Origin: Aquamicrobium sp. | GTDB taxonomy: Bacteria; Pseudomonadota; Alphaproteobacteria; Rhizobiales; Rhizobiaceae | DNA: 64,000 bases | Direction of reading: 5' to 3' | NCBI GenBank assembly: GCA_019739225.1 | Contig: JAHHDT010000006.1 | Coordinates: 1,039,501 to 1,103,500, forward strand | In this document: positions 17,767 through 27,281 of the stretch, one piece after another | Layout: each line of letters opens with the position of its first letter | How positions within the stretch are numbered: position 1 is the stretch's first letter | Notes under the pieces: model-generated | Seen by the model: only the letters and a program-made list of their open reading frames with translations | What the model was told of the DNA's origin: nothing | The model's database searches: none | Translations under genes and position numbers: made by a program

Positions 17767-18551
17767 GCGCGCTGCTGGAAATCGACAACGTCACACTGCG
17801 CTTCGGCGGCGTGGTGGCGGTCAACCAGGTGTCGTTCAACGTCGAGGAGGGCGAGGTCTTCGCCCTTGTCGGGCCGAACGGTGCGGGCAAGTCCACGCTC
17901 TTCAACCTGATCTCGCGCATCTACGATCCGGTCGAGGGCGACATCCGTTTCGACGGCAAGAGCATCCTCGGCAAGGCGCCGCACGATATCGCCAGGCTCG
18001 GTATCGCGCGCACCTTCCAGAACATCGAGCTGTTCGAGCAGGCGACGGTGATGCAGAACCTGCTGGTCGGCCGGCATCGCCACCGCAAGAGCAACATGTG
18101 GACGGAGCTCGCCTTCACGCCTTTCGTTCGTGCCGAGGAACGCCGGCACCGCGAGGCGATCGAGAAGGTGATCGATTTCCTCGATCTGCAGGCCTATCGC
18201 GACAAGTATATCGCGGGGCTGCCCTACGGTGTGCGCAAGGTGGTGGAGATGGGCCGCGCGCTGGCAATCGAGCCGCGGCTGCTCCTCCTCGACGAGCCGG
18301 CGTCGGGCCTGTCGGTGGAGGAAACGCAGGACGTCGCGTTCTGGGTCGAGGATATCAAGAAGCAGATGGGCATCACGGTGCTGATGGTCGAACACGACAT
18401 GCATCTTGTGTCTGCGGTGTCGGATCGGGTGCTGGCGCTGGCCGATGGCCAGATGCTTTCGATCGGCAAGCCGCACGAGGTGCAGAACGATCCCAAGGTG
18501 ATCGAGGCCTATATCGGCGTTTCTGACGAGAAGCAGGAGGTGCCGGCATGA
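17763..18551 (+). CDS. livG: ABC transporter ATP-binding protein LivG
   Basis: A 262-residue nucleotide-binding subunit. Walker A is 'GPNGAGKST', the Q loop is in 'RTFQNIELFEQATV', Walker B is 'LLLLDEPASGLS' with a switch His in 'MVEHDMHLV'. The signature loop reads 'LPYGVRKVVEMGRAL', the LivG variant of LSGGQ. It energises the LivH/LivM channel together with LivF. The start overlaps livM by 4 nt and the stop overlaps livF by 4 nt. Confidence 0.93.
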   Translation: MSALLEIDNVTLRFGGVVAVNQVSFNVEEGEVFALVGPNGAGKSTLFNLISRIYDPVEGDIRFDGKSILGKAPHDIARLGIARTFQNIELFEQATVMQNLLVGRHRHRKSNMWTELAFTPFVRAEERRHREAIEKVIDFLDLQAYRDKYIAGLPYGVRKVVEMGRALAIEPRLLLLDEPASGLSVEETQDVAFWVEDIKKQMGITVLMVEHDMHLVSAVSDRVLALADGQMLSIGKPHEVQNDPKVIEAYIGVSDEKQEVPA

Positions 18552-19366
18552 ATGTCGCGGCAAAAGCAGCGGCTCCTTCTGCCGCCAAGGACGCACAGGT
18601 TGTGCTTTCGATCCGCAACATCGAGAGCTTCTACGGGCCGATCATGGCGATCCGGGGCGTCAGTCTGGAGGTGCGCGAAGGGCAGATCGTCACCGTGCTC
18701 GGCGCCAACGGCGCGGGCAAGACGACGCTGATGAAGACCATTTCCGGCGTGATGGACCCGGAGAAGGGGCAGATCGTCTATCAGGGCCAGAACATAGCAG
18801 GCGCCAATCCCGACAAGGTGGTCCGCGCCGGTGTCGTTCATGTGCCGGAAGGGCGCGAGGTCTTCCCGCTGCTGACGGTCGAGGAAAACCTGAAGATGGG
18901 CGCCTTCACCCGTTCGGACACGGACGGTATCCGGCGCGACCATGACATGGTCTTCTCCTACTTCCCGATTCTTGCGGAACGCCGCAACCAGGCGGCCGGC
19001 ACGCTTTCGGGCGGCCAGCAGCAGATGCTGGCGATTGGCCGTGGGCTGATGGCGAAGCCGAAGCTGATGCTTCTCGACGAGCCGTCGCTGGGGCTGTCGC
19101 CATTGCTGGTCAAGGAAATCTTCCAGATCATCCGGCGGCTCAACCGTGAACAGGGCGTGACGATGATGCTGGTCGAGCAGAACGCAAAGGTGGCGCTCGA
19201 GGTGGCCGACTATGGCTATGTGATGGAACTCGGGCGCATCGTGATGGCCGACGCGGCCGAGCGACTGCTGCAGTCGAAGGATGTGCAGGAGTTCTATCTC
19301 GGCATGCAGACGGAGGAGAGCCAGCGCGGCCAGAAGCGCTGGAAGCAGAAAAAGACGTGGCGCTGA
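18548..19366 (+). CDS. livF: ABC transporter ATP-binding protein LivF
   Basis: A 272-residue second nucleotide-binding subunit. Walker A is 'GANGAGKTT', the signature is 'LSGGQQQMLAIGRGL', Walker B is 'LMLLDEPSLGLSP' and the switch region is 'MLVEQNAKVALE'. It carries a charged C-terminal extension ('RGQKRWKQKKTWR') slightly longer than usual. It overlaps livG and is followed after 25 nt by an acyl-CoA synthetase gene rather than the usual binding protein gene. Confidence 0.93.
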   Translation: MNVAAKAAAPSAAKDAQVVLSIRNIESFYGPIMAIRGVSLEVREGQIVTVLGANGAGKTTLMKTISGVMDPEKGQIVYQGQNIAGANPDKVVRAGVVHVPEGREVFPLLTVEENLKMGAFTRSDTDGIRRDHDMVFSYFPILAERRNQAAGTLSGGQQQMLAIGRGLMAKPKLMLLDEPSLGLSPLLVKEIFQIIRRLNREQGVTMMLVEQNAKVALEVADYGYVMELGRIVMADAAERLLQSKDVQEFYLGMQTEESQRGQKRWKQKKTWR

Positions 19367-19391
19367 TGCGCGCTTTCGGGAGGAAAGTGAC

Positions 19392-21287
19392 ATGACCATC
19401 GCCGAGAAACTGCCCGCCCAGCAGACAGTGCACGGGCATTCTTTCAACGCCGACCTGACCAGGGGACCATATTATCTCGACGGTTGCGACACGCTGGTGA
19501 AGCTTTTCCGGCAGCGATGCCTGGAACTGCAGGACAAGGTGGCGCACCGCGAGAAGGACTACGGCATCTGGCTGTCCTACACTTGGAGCGACTTCTACGA
19601 ACACGCGCGCCTGATCGGGCTGGGACTGATGTCGCTAGGCCTCAAGCGCGGTGAGGTGGTGTCGATCCTGTCCGAGGACAACAAGGAGTGGATCTACACC
19701 GATCTCGGCGTCCAGTCGGTCGGGGGAATATCGTCCGGCGTCTACACTACGGACTCGGCCGCACAGCTCAAATATCTCGTCAACGATTCCGACAGCCGCT
19801 TCCTGTTCGTCGAGAATGACGAGCAACTCGACAAATACCTTTCGATCAAGGGCGAGATGCCGGGACTGACGCGGGTCATCGTCTACGACCGCGATGGCCT
19901 GCACGACTTCTCCGACGAGAAGGTGATCTTCCTCGATGATCTCTACGCACTGGGACGTGCCTTCCTGAAAGAAAACCCCAACCGCTTCGACGAGGAAATC
20001 GCCAGGTCAAAACCCGAGGAGACGGCGATCCTGGTCTATACCTCCGGTACGACCGGCCCGCCGAAGGGTGCGATGATCAGCCACCAGAATATCATCGTGT
20101 CGATCATCGGTTCGGTGCTGACGCTGCCGGTGAAACCGACCGACGAGCAGGTCTGCTTCCTGCCGCTGTGCCACATTCTGGAGCGTCTGATCTCCGTCTT
20201 CACGCCGATCGGTTTGAAGTCCACGGTGAATTTTGCCGAGAGCCCCGAAACGGTGTTCGACAATGTGCGCGAGGTCTCGCCACATGTCTTCACGGCTGTT
20301 CCCCGTGTCTGGGAGAAAATCTACAGCCGCGTCATGATCATGGCGAGCGAGGCGAGCATGATCGGCAAATGGGCATTCGGACAGGCCATGAAGGCTGGCC
20401 GGGCGCGGGCCGAGGCGCTGGAGGAGGGACGGCCGGTTCCTCCCGGCACCAGGCTCGCCTATGCCTTCTGGGATTTCATGCTCCTGTCCAACGTGCGCCG
20501 GATGCTGGGCTTCGACCGGTTGCGGCGCGGCACGACCGGTGCGGCGCCGATCTCCCCCGACCTCATCCGGTGGTATCGCTCGATCGGTATCACGATCCTC
20601 GAAGGCTACGGCATGACGGAGAGTTCCGGCGTCATTTCCGTGAACCTGATCGAGAACGAGAAGACCGGCAGCGTCGGGCCGGTCGTGCCAGGCGGCGAAA
20701 TCCGCATCGCGCCGGATGGCGAGATCCAGTACCGGGGCCCCAACGTCTTCAAAGGCTATTGGAACAAGCCGGACAAGACGGCGGAGACGATCTCGCCGGA
20801 TGGCTGGCTGAGCACGGGCGATGTCGGCCGGCTGGACAATCAGGGTTTCGTGTTCATCACCGGTCGCGCCAAGGACATCATCATCACGGCCGGCGGCAAA
20901 AACATCACGCCGGCCGAGATCGAGAACCGGCTGAAATTCTCGCCCTTCATATCCGATGCCGTCGTGATCGGAGACAAACGCAAGTTCCTGACCTGCCTGG
21001 TGATGATCGACCAGGAAAACGTCGAGAAATTTGCGCAGGACCACAAGGTGCCATTCAACAACTTCAAATCGCTATGTGCGGCACAGGAAGTGCGAGACCT
21101 GATCGCCGGCATCGTCGATGAGACAAACAAGGAGTTCGCCCGCGTCGAGCAAATCAAGGATTTCCGCTTGATCGATGTGCTTCTGACCGCTGAAGATGAG
21201 GAACTGACAGCGACGATGAAGCTGAAGCGCAGCTTTGTCGAGAAGAAGCACAAAGAGCTGATTGACGAGATGTACGGGCGGGAATGA
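19392..21287 (+). CDS. Long-chain acyl-CoA synthetase-like AMP-dependent ligase
   Basis: A 631-residue class I adenylate-forming enzyme. The P-loop is 'LVYTSGTTGPPKGAMISH', followed by 'GYGMTESSGVISVN', the hinge 'WLSTGDVGRLDNQGFVFITG' and the core 'DIIITAGGKNITPAEIEN'. Its length and the large linker are typical of long-chain (FAA1/FadD15-like) members. It should activate a carboxylic acid with ATP and CoA, probably the acid brought in by the Liv system it is embedded in. The ATG at 19392 follows 'gggaggaaag'. Encoding it between the ATPase and the binding-protein genes ties transport to activation. Confidence 0.9.
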   Translation: MTIAEKLPAQQTVHGHSFNADLTRGPYYLDGCDTLVKLFRQRCLELQDKVAHREKDYGIWLSYTWSDFYEHARLIGLGLMSLGLKRGEVVSILSEDNKEWIYTDLGVQSVGGISSGVYTTDSAAQLKYLVNDSDSRFLFVENDEQLDKYLSIKGEMPGLTRVIVYDRDGLHDFSDEKVIFLDDLYALGRAFLKENPNRFDEEIARSKPEETAILVYTSGTTGPPKGAMISHQNIIVSIIGSVLTLPVKPTDEQVCFLPLCHILERLISVFTPIGLKSTVNFAESPETVFDNVREVSPHVFTAVPRVWEKIYSRVMIMASEASMIGKWAFGQAMKAGRARAEALEEGRPVPPGTRLAYAFWDFMLLSNVRRMLGFDRLRRGTTGAAPISPDLIRWYRSIGITILEGYGMTESSGVISVNLIENEKTGSVGPVVPGGEIRIAPDGEIQYRGPNVFKGYWNKPDKTAETISPDGWLSTGDVGRLDNQGFVFITGRAKDIIITAGGKNITPAEIENRLKFSPFISDAVVIGDKRKFLTCLVMIDQENVEKFAQDHKVPFNNFKSLCAAQEVRDLIAGIVDETNKEFARVEQIKDFRLIDVLLTAEDEELTATMKLKRSFVEKKHKELIDEMYGRE

Positions 21288-21330
21288 TTTCCGACCCGAC
21301 GTGCTGAAAGACAACCAGGAGGAGTGAAAA

Positions 21331-22509
21331 ATGAAAAGCATGCTCACGAAATCTATTCTGGCGATGGGGCTTGCCGCAGGCATGGCGTCTGCTGCCCACG
21401 CCACACAGGGCGTTACCGACACCGAGATCGTCATCGGATCGAACGGCGACCTTTCGGGCATCTTCGCCGCGTTCAACGTCGGTGCCATCAAGGCTGCGCA
21501 GCAGATGTTCGACGACGTGAACGCCAAGGGCGGTATTCACGGCCGCAAGATCCGGTTCGTGGTGGAGGATCACGGCTACCAGGTGCCGAAGGCGGTCCAG
21601 AACTTCAACAAGCTGATCAATTCCGATCAGGTCTTCGCGATGATTCTGAACCTCGGCACGCCGCACAACATAGCTGGTTTCCCGCTGATGGAGGCCAAGC
21701 AGGTGGCGAACGTTTCGCCGCTGACCTCTGCACGTCAGATGATTGAAGGCGACACCACCTACAAATACGCTGGCACCGCTTCGTATTATGATGGGTTGCG
21801 TGCAGGCGTTAAGTATCTCGCCGAGCAGAACGACGCCAAGGAAGTCTGCGCGATGTACATCCCGTCTGACTTCGGTCTCGAAGTGTTCGAGGCGGCGCGG
21901 GACCAGGCCGAAGGGATGGGCCTGACCTTTGCAGCCGAGACCACGCACAAGCCGGATGAGCAGGACTTCGTCGGCTCTATCCAGAAGCTGCGGGAAGCGG
22001 GCTGCGACATCATCGCAACCGGCATCGGTGTGCGCCAGACCATCGTCGCCTTCGGCACCGCGAAGAAGCTGGGCTGGACGGACGTGGCTTTCATAGGCTC
22101 GTCCGCCGGCTTCAATACGGCTGTCGCAAAGGTGCCGGAAGGCGTGACCGAGGGCTACTACGCGGCTGCCGGCTGGTCGGACTTCGAGAACCGGATGGAC
22201 AATCCGGAAGTTAAGGCCTGGGCCGAGGACTTCCAGGCCAAGGCCGGAGAGCCGGCTGGGACCGCGGCACAGCTCGGCTACGGTGCGGCGAAGACGCTGC
22301 TCATGGCGCTCGAGGCGGCTGGACCTGACCTGACTGCCGAGAGCTTCCAGAAGGGTATGGAAAGCCTCGAATTCGACGACCAGATTCTCGACATCACGGT
22401 CAATTACGGGCCCGACGATCACCAGGGTGGCGATCTGATCGTCATCTCGAAGATCGAGGGCGGCAAGTGGGTCGAGGTCGGCCGCGTCGACCCAGCTGAA
22501 TCCCAGTAG
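21331..22509 (+). CDS. livK: ABC transporter substrate-binding protein (LivK type)
   Basis: A 392-residue periplasmic binding protein with a Sec signal peptide ('MLTKSILAMGLAAGMASAAHA', cleavage at about residue 25) and the periplasmic-binding-protein type 1 fold: 'TDTEIVIGSNGDLSGIFAAF', 'KIRFVVEDHGYQVPKA' and 'VIGSSAGFN'-like hinge sequence. It delivers substrate to LivHM. An AGGAGG lies 7 nt before the ATG. It is the last gene of the operon, followed by a strong intrinsic terminator. Proteins of this subgroup bind diverse ligands besides amino acids, so the symbol reflects family only. Confidence 0.92.
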   Translation: MKSMLTKSILAMGLAAGMASAAHATQGVTDTEIVIGSNGDLSGIFAAFNVGAIKAAQQMFDDVNAKGGIHGRKIRFVVEDHGYQVPKAVQNFNKLINSDQVFAMILNLGTPHNIAGFPLMEAKQVANVSPLTSARQMIEGDTTYKYAGTASYYDGLRAGVKYLAEQNDAKEVCAMYIPSDFGLEVFEAARDQAEGMGLTFAAETTHKPDEQDFVGSIQKLREAGCDIIATGIGVRQTIVAFGTAKKLGWTDVAFIGSSAGFNTAVAKVPEGVTEGYYAAAGWSDFENRMDNPEVKAWAEDFQAKAGEPAGTAAQLGYGAAKTLLMALEAAGPDLTAESFQKGMESLEFDDQILDITVNYGPDDHQGGDLIVISKIEGGKWVEVGRVDPAESQ

Positions 22510-22522
22510 GGCGCCGCGACGC

Positions 22523-22566
22523 AAAATAAAGCGCCGCGCGGGCAACCGCGCGGCGCTTTATTTTTT
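22523..22566 (+). terminator. Strong intrinsic terminator after the liv/acyl-CoA operon
   Basis: A 19-bp perfect stem (22523-22541 pairing with 22546-22564) closed by a GCAA (GNRA) tetraloop and followed by a T run (22561-22566). The A-rich foot on the left means it may also stop transcription from the right. It begins 14 nt after the livK stop. Confidence 0.93.
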
Positions 22567-22567
22567 G

Positions 22568-22738
22568 GTGCGTCCTTCGAGGCTCGCCCGCTGAACTTTA
22601 TGCAGACCCGGAACCGTACGCGAGGGCTCGCACCTCTGGATGAGGGAAGTCGCGCATCGAGCCCGCAACGGTTGTGGGTTTGAAGCGCAAACTTCCTTCA
22701 TCCCGAGGTGCGAGCGCAGCGAGCCTCGAAGGACGCAC
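22568..22738. repeat. Nested inverted repeat of the rhizobial palindromic type
   Basis: The outer arms are perfect: gtgcgtccttcgaggctcg at 22568-22586 and its reverse complement at 22720-22738 (19 bp). Inner arms at 22629-22650 and 22691-22712 match in 20 of 22 positions around 'gcacctc..gatga.ggaagt'. I recall near-identical units as dispersed intergenic repeats in Mesorhizobium and relatives. It fills most of the space between livK and the convergent RND pump gene. No protein is supported here. Confidence 0.75.
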
Positions 22739-22758
22739 GAGATAGATGGGCTCTCCGG

Positions 22759-25700
22759 CTATTCCGCCGGTTGTGTACCCATCTTCGGGCGGCTTGCGTC
22801 TTCCAGTTCGCGATGAAGGCGCTTTTCCTCTTCCACCGCCGGCGTGATGAAGCGGCCGAGCAGGAGGTAGGCGACGGGAGTGAGATAAAGCGTCGACAAC
22901 GTCGACAGACCCAGCCCGCCAACGATCACCCAGCCGAGCGACACACGTGCTTCCGCGCCGGCGCCGCTGGCAAGAATGAGCGGCAAACCGCCGACGATCG
23001 TGCACAGCATGGTCATCACGACCGGACGCAAGCGGATATTGGACGCCTGTTCCACGGCCTCGCGGACCCCAAGCCCCCTGTCGCGGAGCTGATTGGCGAA
23101 TTCGACGATCAGGATGCCGTTCTTGGCCATGATGCCGACCAGAAGGACAAGGCCGATCTGACTGTAGACGTTGAGGCTCGTGCCTGTCAGCAGCAAGGCG
23201 AAGACCGCGCAGGCAAGGCCAAGGGGAACCGTGGCCATGATGATCGCGGCGCTGACGAAGCTTTCGAACTGCGCGGCGAGAACCAGGAGGATGATGACGA
23301 TGGCGAAGCCGAAAATTGTCATCATGCCGCCGGAGGTCTCGTCGAGCGTTGCGGCCTCGGCAAGAGGAACGATGCGGCTGCCCGGCGGCATATGCTTGGC
23401 TGCAACTTCCTGGGCAAAAGCGTAGGCGTCGCCCAAAGCGAAATCCGGCGCCAGCGCGGTGGTGACAGCCACGGAGCGCATCTGCTGTTCGCGCGCCAGA
23501 GATGGCGCGACGGCCTGTTCCGTCAGGGTCGCAATCGTCGACATTGGCACGAAGCGACCGTCCTGCGCCTTGAGGAAGATGTTCTCGAGGTCGGTGGGAT
23601 CGTTGATCGGGTTGGTCGTCGACAGCAGCTTCACGTCATAGGAACGGTCGTCGATGAACACCGAGCCGATTTCACGACTGTCGACCATTGCCTGGATCGC
23701 TTCCGACAATCCGGTGATGTTGATGCCCAGATCGGAGGCGCGCTCGCGATCGATGCGCACGGAAAGCTGCGGTTGCGTCGTTTCCTGTGAGAGGCGCGGC
23801 TGGCGGAAGCGGCTATCCTGCTCGAACTCGGCGACCACCGCCTCCGCCGCGGCGTTCAGGTCAGCATAGTTGCTGCCGACGATGGCGAACTGCAGACCAC
23901 TGCCCGCTCCGCGAATGCCGAGACTGTTCGGCTGGAAGGCGAAGGCGCGGACGCCCGGCACGCCCTGCACCAGGCTGGTCACATCGTTGAGGATTTCCTG
24001 CTGGGAGCGTTCCCGATCTTCCCATGGCGCCAGAGACATGACCATGAAGCCGGAATTCTGGGAGCCACCGGAGCCGGCAATTGAGAAGGTGGAAATGATC
24101 TCGCCGGAATCGCGTAGCGGCTGGATCAGGCCTTCGATGCGGCGCATCTGCTGGGCGAGGTAGTCGAGGCTGACGCCCTGCGGCGCGGAGATGCGCACGA
24201 AGGCGGCCGAGCGGTCTTCGGCCGGGGTCAGTTCGGAGCGGATGGTGGGAAAGAGCGCGGCCGCCAGCGCCGAAAAGAGGAGCGCGATCACCACGACGAT
24301 CAACGGCGCGTTGAGGGCTGCGCGCAGCGTGGTGCGGTAGAGCCCGGCCAATGCCGCGCCGATGCGCCCCAGCAAGCCGTGGTGACTGTGATCCTCGTTC
24401 TTTGCGGAGAGCATGCGCGAGGCCAGCATCGGGCACAGCGACAGCGCGACGATGGAGGACAGGAAAACGGCTATCGCCAGCACGAAGCCGAACTCGCGGA
24501 ACAGACCTCCGGTCTGGCCGGGCAGGAAGGACAGGGGCACGAAGACGGCAACCAACGTCGCCGTCGTGGCGAGCACCGCAAAGAAGACCTCCTGCGTGCC
24601 GAGCACCGCGGCGGCGCGTGGCCCCATGCCCTCGTTGCGTCGGCGCACGATGTTCTCCAGCACGACGATCGCGTCATCGACCACGAGGCCGGTGGCGAGC
24701 ACGAAGGCCAGAAGCGTCAGGATGTTGATCGAGAAACCGGCAAGATAGATCGCTGCCACCGAGCCGATCAAGGCAACCGGCAGAGCGAGGCCGGGAATGA
24801 TGGTGGCGCGCCAATCGAGCAGGAACGCAAAGATGATGAGCAGCACGACGGTGACCGAGATGCCCAGCGCGATCTCCACCTCGTGGATCGCGCCGTTGAT
24901 GAACACCGCCTCGTCGCCGGTCACGAAGATGTCGACGCCCTCGGGCAAGGTAGGCCGGATCCGCTCGACCGCCTCGCGCACGCCTTCGGAGATCGTCAGC
25001 GTATTGGACTGCGCCTGCCGGATAATGCCCATGCCAATGCCTGTCCGGCCATTGGCGCGAAGCTGGGATTCGCCGACGTCGCCGCCCAGGGTCACCGTCG
25101 CCACGTCGGACAGCCGGGTGGTGCCGTTGATGATGATGCTTTCGAAGTCTTCAGGTGTGACGACGGGGGCGGTCGCCCGCACGATCAGGTCCTGGGTATT
25201 GCTCGTCAGCGAGCCGGCCGGCGTGTCGAAGGACATGGACGCGAGAGCGTTGCGAATATCGGCGACGGTGAGGCCGAGGCTGGCCAGCCGCGACTGGTTG
25301 ATGTCGACGCGGAAAATCTTGTCGCGGTCGCCGAAGACCTGGACCTCGGCGACGCCGTCGATCGATGAAAGCGTGTCGACGATCTGGTCTTCGACCAGGA
25401 GCGTCATGTCGTGCACGCTCATCGTTTCCGAGGTGATGGCAAGCCGAACGACGGCCTGCGCGTCGGCGTCTGCCTTCACGATGCGCGGCACATCGGCGTC
25501 GTCCGGCAGGTTGTTCTGGATGCGGCCGACAGCGTCGCGCATGTCGGACGCGGCGGTGTCGAGATCGACGCCGTCGTTGAATTCCACGGTGATGCGGCTG
25601 CGGCCGAAGGAGGACGAGGAGGAGATCGACTTGACGCCGGCTACGCGGGCGATCGCGCCTTCGATGACGGCGGTGATCTCGCGATCGATGGACTCGGCGG

Positions 25701-25893
25701 ATGCGCCGGTGAAGTTCGTGTTCACCGTGATGACAGGGCGGTCGACGTCCGGCAGCTCACGGATTTCCACGCCGAAGAGTGCAGCCAGACCGGCCACGGC
25801 AATCAGCGTGTTGATGACGAACGCAAGCACCGGTCGGCGCACGAAAAGCGCGGTAAGGCCATTCTCGACGGCGGCGTTGTTGTCCTGGCTCAC
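22759..25893 (-). CDS. RND efflux transporter permease
   Basis: A 1044-residue HAE1-type resistance-nodulation-division pump. It has the expected N-terminal membrane anchor ('FVRRPVLAFVINTLIAVAGLAALFG'-like start), large periplasmic loops after TM1 and TM7, and the TM4 proton-relay segment containing 'ATGLVVDDAIVVLENI' with its paired Asp residues. It exports hydrophobic or amphiphilic compounds using the proton gradient. The membrane-fusion partner is encoded 30 nt upstream in the same direction. No outer-membrane factor gene is nearby, so it must use one encoded elsewhere. It is convergent with the liv operon. Confidence 0.94.
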   Translation of the reverse strand: MSQDNNAAVENGLTALFVRRPVLAFVINTLIAVAGLAALFGVEIRELPDVDRPVITVNTNFTGASAESIDREITAVIEGAIARVAGVKSISSSSSFGRSRITVEFNDGVDLDTAASDMRDAVGRIQNNLPDDADVPRIVKADADAQAVVRLAITSETMSVHDMTLLVEDQIVDTLSSIDGVAEVQVFGDRDKIFRVDINQSRLASLGLTVADIRNALASMSFDTPAGSLTSNTQDLIVRATAPVVTPEDFESIIINGTTRLSDVATVTLGGDVGESQLRANGRTGIGMGIIRQAQSNTLTISEGVREAVERIRPTLPEGVDIFVTGDEAVFINGAIHEVEIALGISVTVVLLIIFAFLLDWRATIIPGLALPVALIGSVAAIYLAGFSINILTLLAFVLATGLVVDDAIVVLENIVRRRNEGMGPRAAAVLGTQEVFFAVLATTATLVAVFVPLSFLPGQTGGLFREFGFVLAIAVFLSSIVALSLCPMLASRMLSAKNEDHSHHGLLGRIGAALAGLYRTTLRAALNAPLIVVVIALLFSALAAALFPTIRSELTPAEDRSAAFVRISAPQGVSLDYLAQQMRRIEGLIQPLRDSGEIISTFSIAGSGGSQNSGFMVMSLAPWEDRERSQQEILNDVTSLVQGVPGVRAFAFQPNSLGIRGAGSGLQFAIVGSNYADLNAAAEAVVAEFEQDSRFRQPRLSQETTQPQLSVRIDRERASDLGINITGLSEAIQAMVDSREIGSVFIDDRSYDVKLLSTTNPINDPTDLENIFLKAQDGRFVPMSTIATLTEQAVAPSLAREQQMRSVAVTTALAPDFALGDAYAFAQEVAAKHMPPGSRIVPLAEAATLDETSGGMMTIFGFAIVIILLVLAAQFESFVSAAIIMATVPLGLACAVFALLLTGTSLNVYSQIGLVLLVGIMAKNGILIVEFANQLRDRGLGVREAVEQASNIRLRPVVMTMLCTIVGGLPLILASGAGAEARVSLGWVIVGGLGLSTLSTLYLTPVAYLLLGRFITPAVEEEKRLHRELEDASRPKMGTQPAE

Positions 25894-25923
25894 ACGCTGC
25901 TTCCTCGTTTGACGGCCTGCTGC

Positions 25924-27093
25924 CTACGACCCTGTCGTGGTGATGACGGGCTGGGCCTCGTTGTCCTGCGCGCGGACGAGCCGAACCTCTTCGCCCTCGC
26001 GGACCGCGTGTATGCCTTCCGTGACGACCGCGCCCGCCTCACCGAACTCGCCTGCCACGAGCACGCTGTCGGTGTTGCGCTGGATGATGGTAACGGGCGC
26101 GCGGCGCGCCTTGCCATTCTCCACCAACCAGACGAACGCGCCGTCGGTGCCCCACTGGATGGCCAGCGGGTCAACGGCCGGATAGCTGTCGCCGGGGAAG
26201 GTCATCGTGATCTGGAAAGACATGCCTGCGCGCAGCATGTCGTCGTCGTTGGTAAGGCTGGCCTGGATCCGCAGCGTGCGGCTCTGCGCATCGATGCGAT
26301 TGTCGATTGCGCTGACGGTACCGTCGAAATTGTCCTCGGGGCGTGCGATGGATGCCGCTGACACGGTGTCGCCGACCGCGATCATGCCCGCGAACCGCTC
26401 CGGCACCCAGAAGTCGATGACGATGCGCGAGCGGTCATCGATGGTCGCGATCTCCGTCTGCGAGGTGACGTAGTTGCCCGCCGACACAGGCAGGATGCCG
26501 ACGATGCCGGGAATGGGTGCGACCACGGTGCGCCGCTGCAGCGTTAGCTCGGCGTCGCGTACCGCAAGCCTGGCGTTTGTGACGGCCAGTTCCGCTTCGT
26601 TGAGCTGGACGGCCGTAGCCGTATTGGTGCTGCGCAGCGCGCGGATGCGCTCCGCCCGTGCCTCTGCATCGTCGAGAGCGGCGCGTGCGCGGTCCAGTGC
26701 GATCTCTTCGGCTTCGGCATCGAGACGGGCAACCGGATCGCCGGCCTCGACGCGCGATCCGGACTCGACCAGAAGCTCGGTCAGGCGGCCGGACGCGAAA
26801 GGCGTGACCGAAACGGAACTCGTTGCCCGGCCCGTGCCGATCGCCGACAGCCTGTCATTGATCGTCGCGGTTTCGATCTGAGAGGCGACCACGAGCGCCG
26901 GCTGGCCGAAACCCCCGCCACGCGGCTGTTCCGTCGCTTCCTGCGGTTCGGGGCGATCCGGAACGGCGGCCACGGCCCACTCCATGCCCCAGCTTTCCAG
27001 CATCTCCGGCGCGCCCGGAAAGAAGCGTAGCCAAAGGCCCACGGCCAAGACGACCACGACCAGCGAAGCGATCAGTTGCTTCCAAAACGACAT
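25924..27093 (-). CDS. RND efflux periplasmic adaptor subunit
   Basis: A 389-residue membrane-fusion protein. It has an N-terminal anchor/signal segment ('LIASLVVVVLAVGLWLRFF'), a proline- and glycine-rich linker, then a lipoyl half-motif ('VTPFASGRLTELLVESGSRVEAGDPVARLD'-type), a coiled-coil hairpin (about residues 130-190), the second lipoyl half ('VVAPIPGIVGILPVSAGNYV') and a beta-barrel domain. It links the RND permease to an outer-membrane channel. It is first in the two-gene operon. The 188 nt upstream (27094-27281), AT-rich around 27230-27260, should hold its promoter. Confidence 0.93.
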   Translation of the reverse strand: MSFWKQLIASLVVVVLAVGLWLRFFPGAPEMLESWGMEWAVAAVPDRPEPQEATEQPRGGGFGQPALVVASQIETATINDRLSAIGTGRATSSVSVTPFASGRLTELLVESGSRVEAGDPVARLDAEAEEIALDRARAALDDAEARAERIRALRSTNTATAVQLNEAELAVTNARLAVRDAELTLQRRTVVAPIPGIVGILPVSAGNYVTSQTEIATIDDRSRIVIDFWVPERFAGMIAVGDTVSAASIARPEDNFDGTVSAIDNRIDAQSRTLRIQASLTNDDDMLRAGMSFQITMTFPGDSYPAVDPLAIQWGTDGAFVWLVENGKARRAPVTIIQRNTDSVLVAGEFGEAGAVVTEGIHAVREGEEVRLVRAQDNEAQPVITTTGS

Positions 27094-27281
27094 ACGTCAC
27101 TCCGGGTTCTGGCGGGGTACCCGAACGGGCCTGGCAACCACCGGGAATGCAATTGGTAAGGAATCCGCCGCTTCCACCGATGACGCGGCGCAACCCATCG
27201 CGGTCTTTATGCCAAGTATGCTGTCCTAATGCATCCAGTATATCATTAAATATCGGTAATTTGACCGTGACTCTTCGGTCG

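Noticed and set aside
22598..23005. Open frame on the minus strand covering the repeat between livK and the RND gene
   Set aside because: It runs from the RND gene's shadow frame into the palindromic repeat, has no ribosome site and no recognisable domain.
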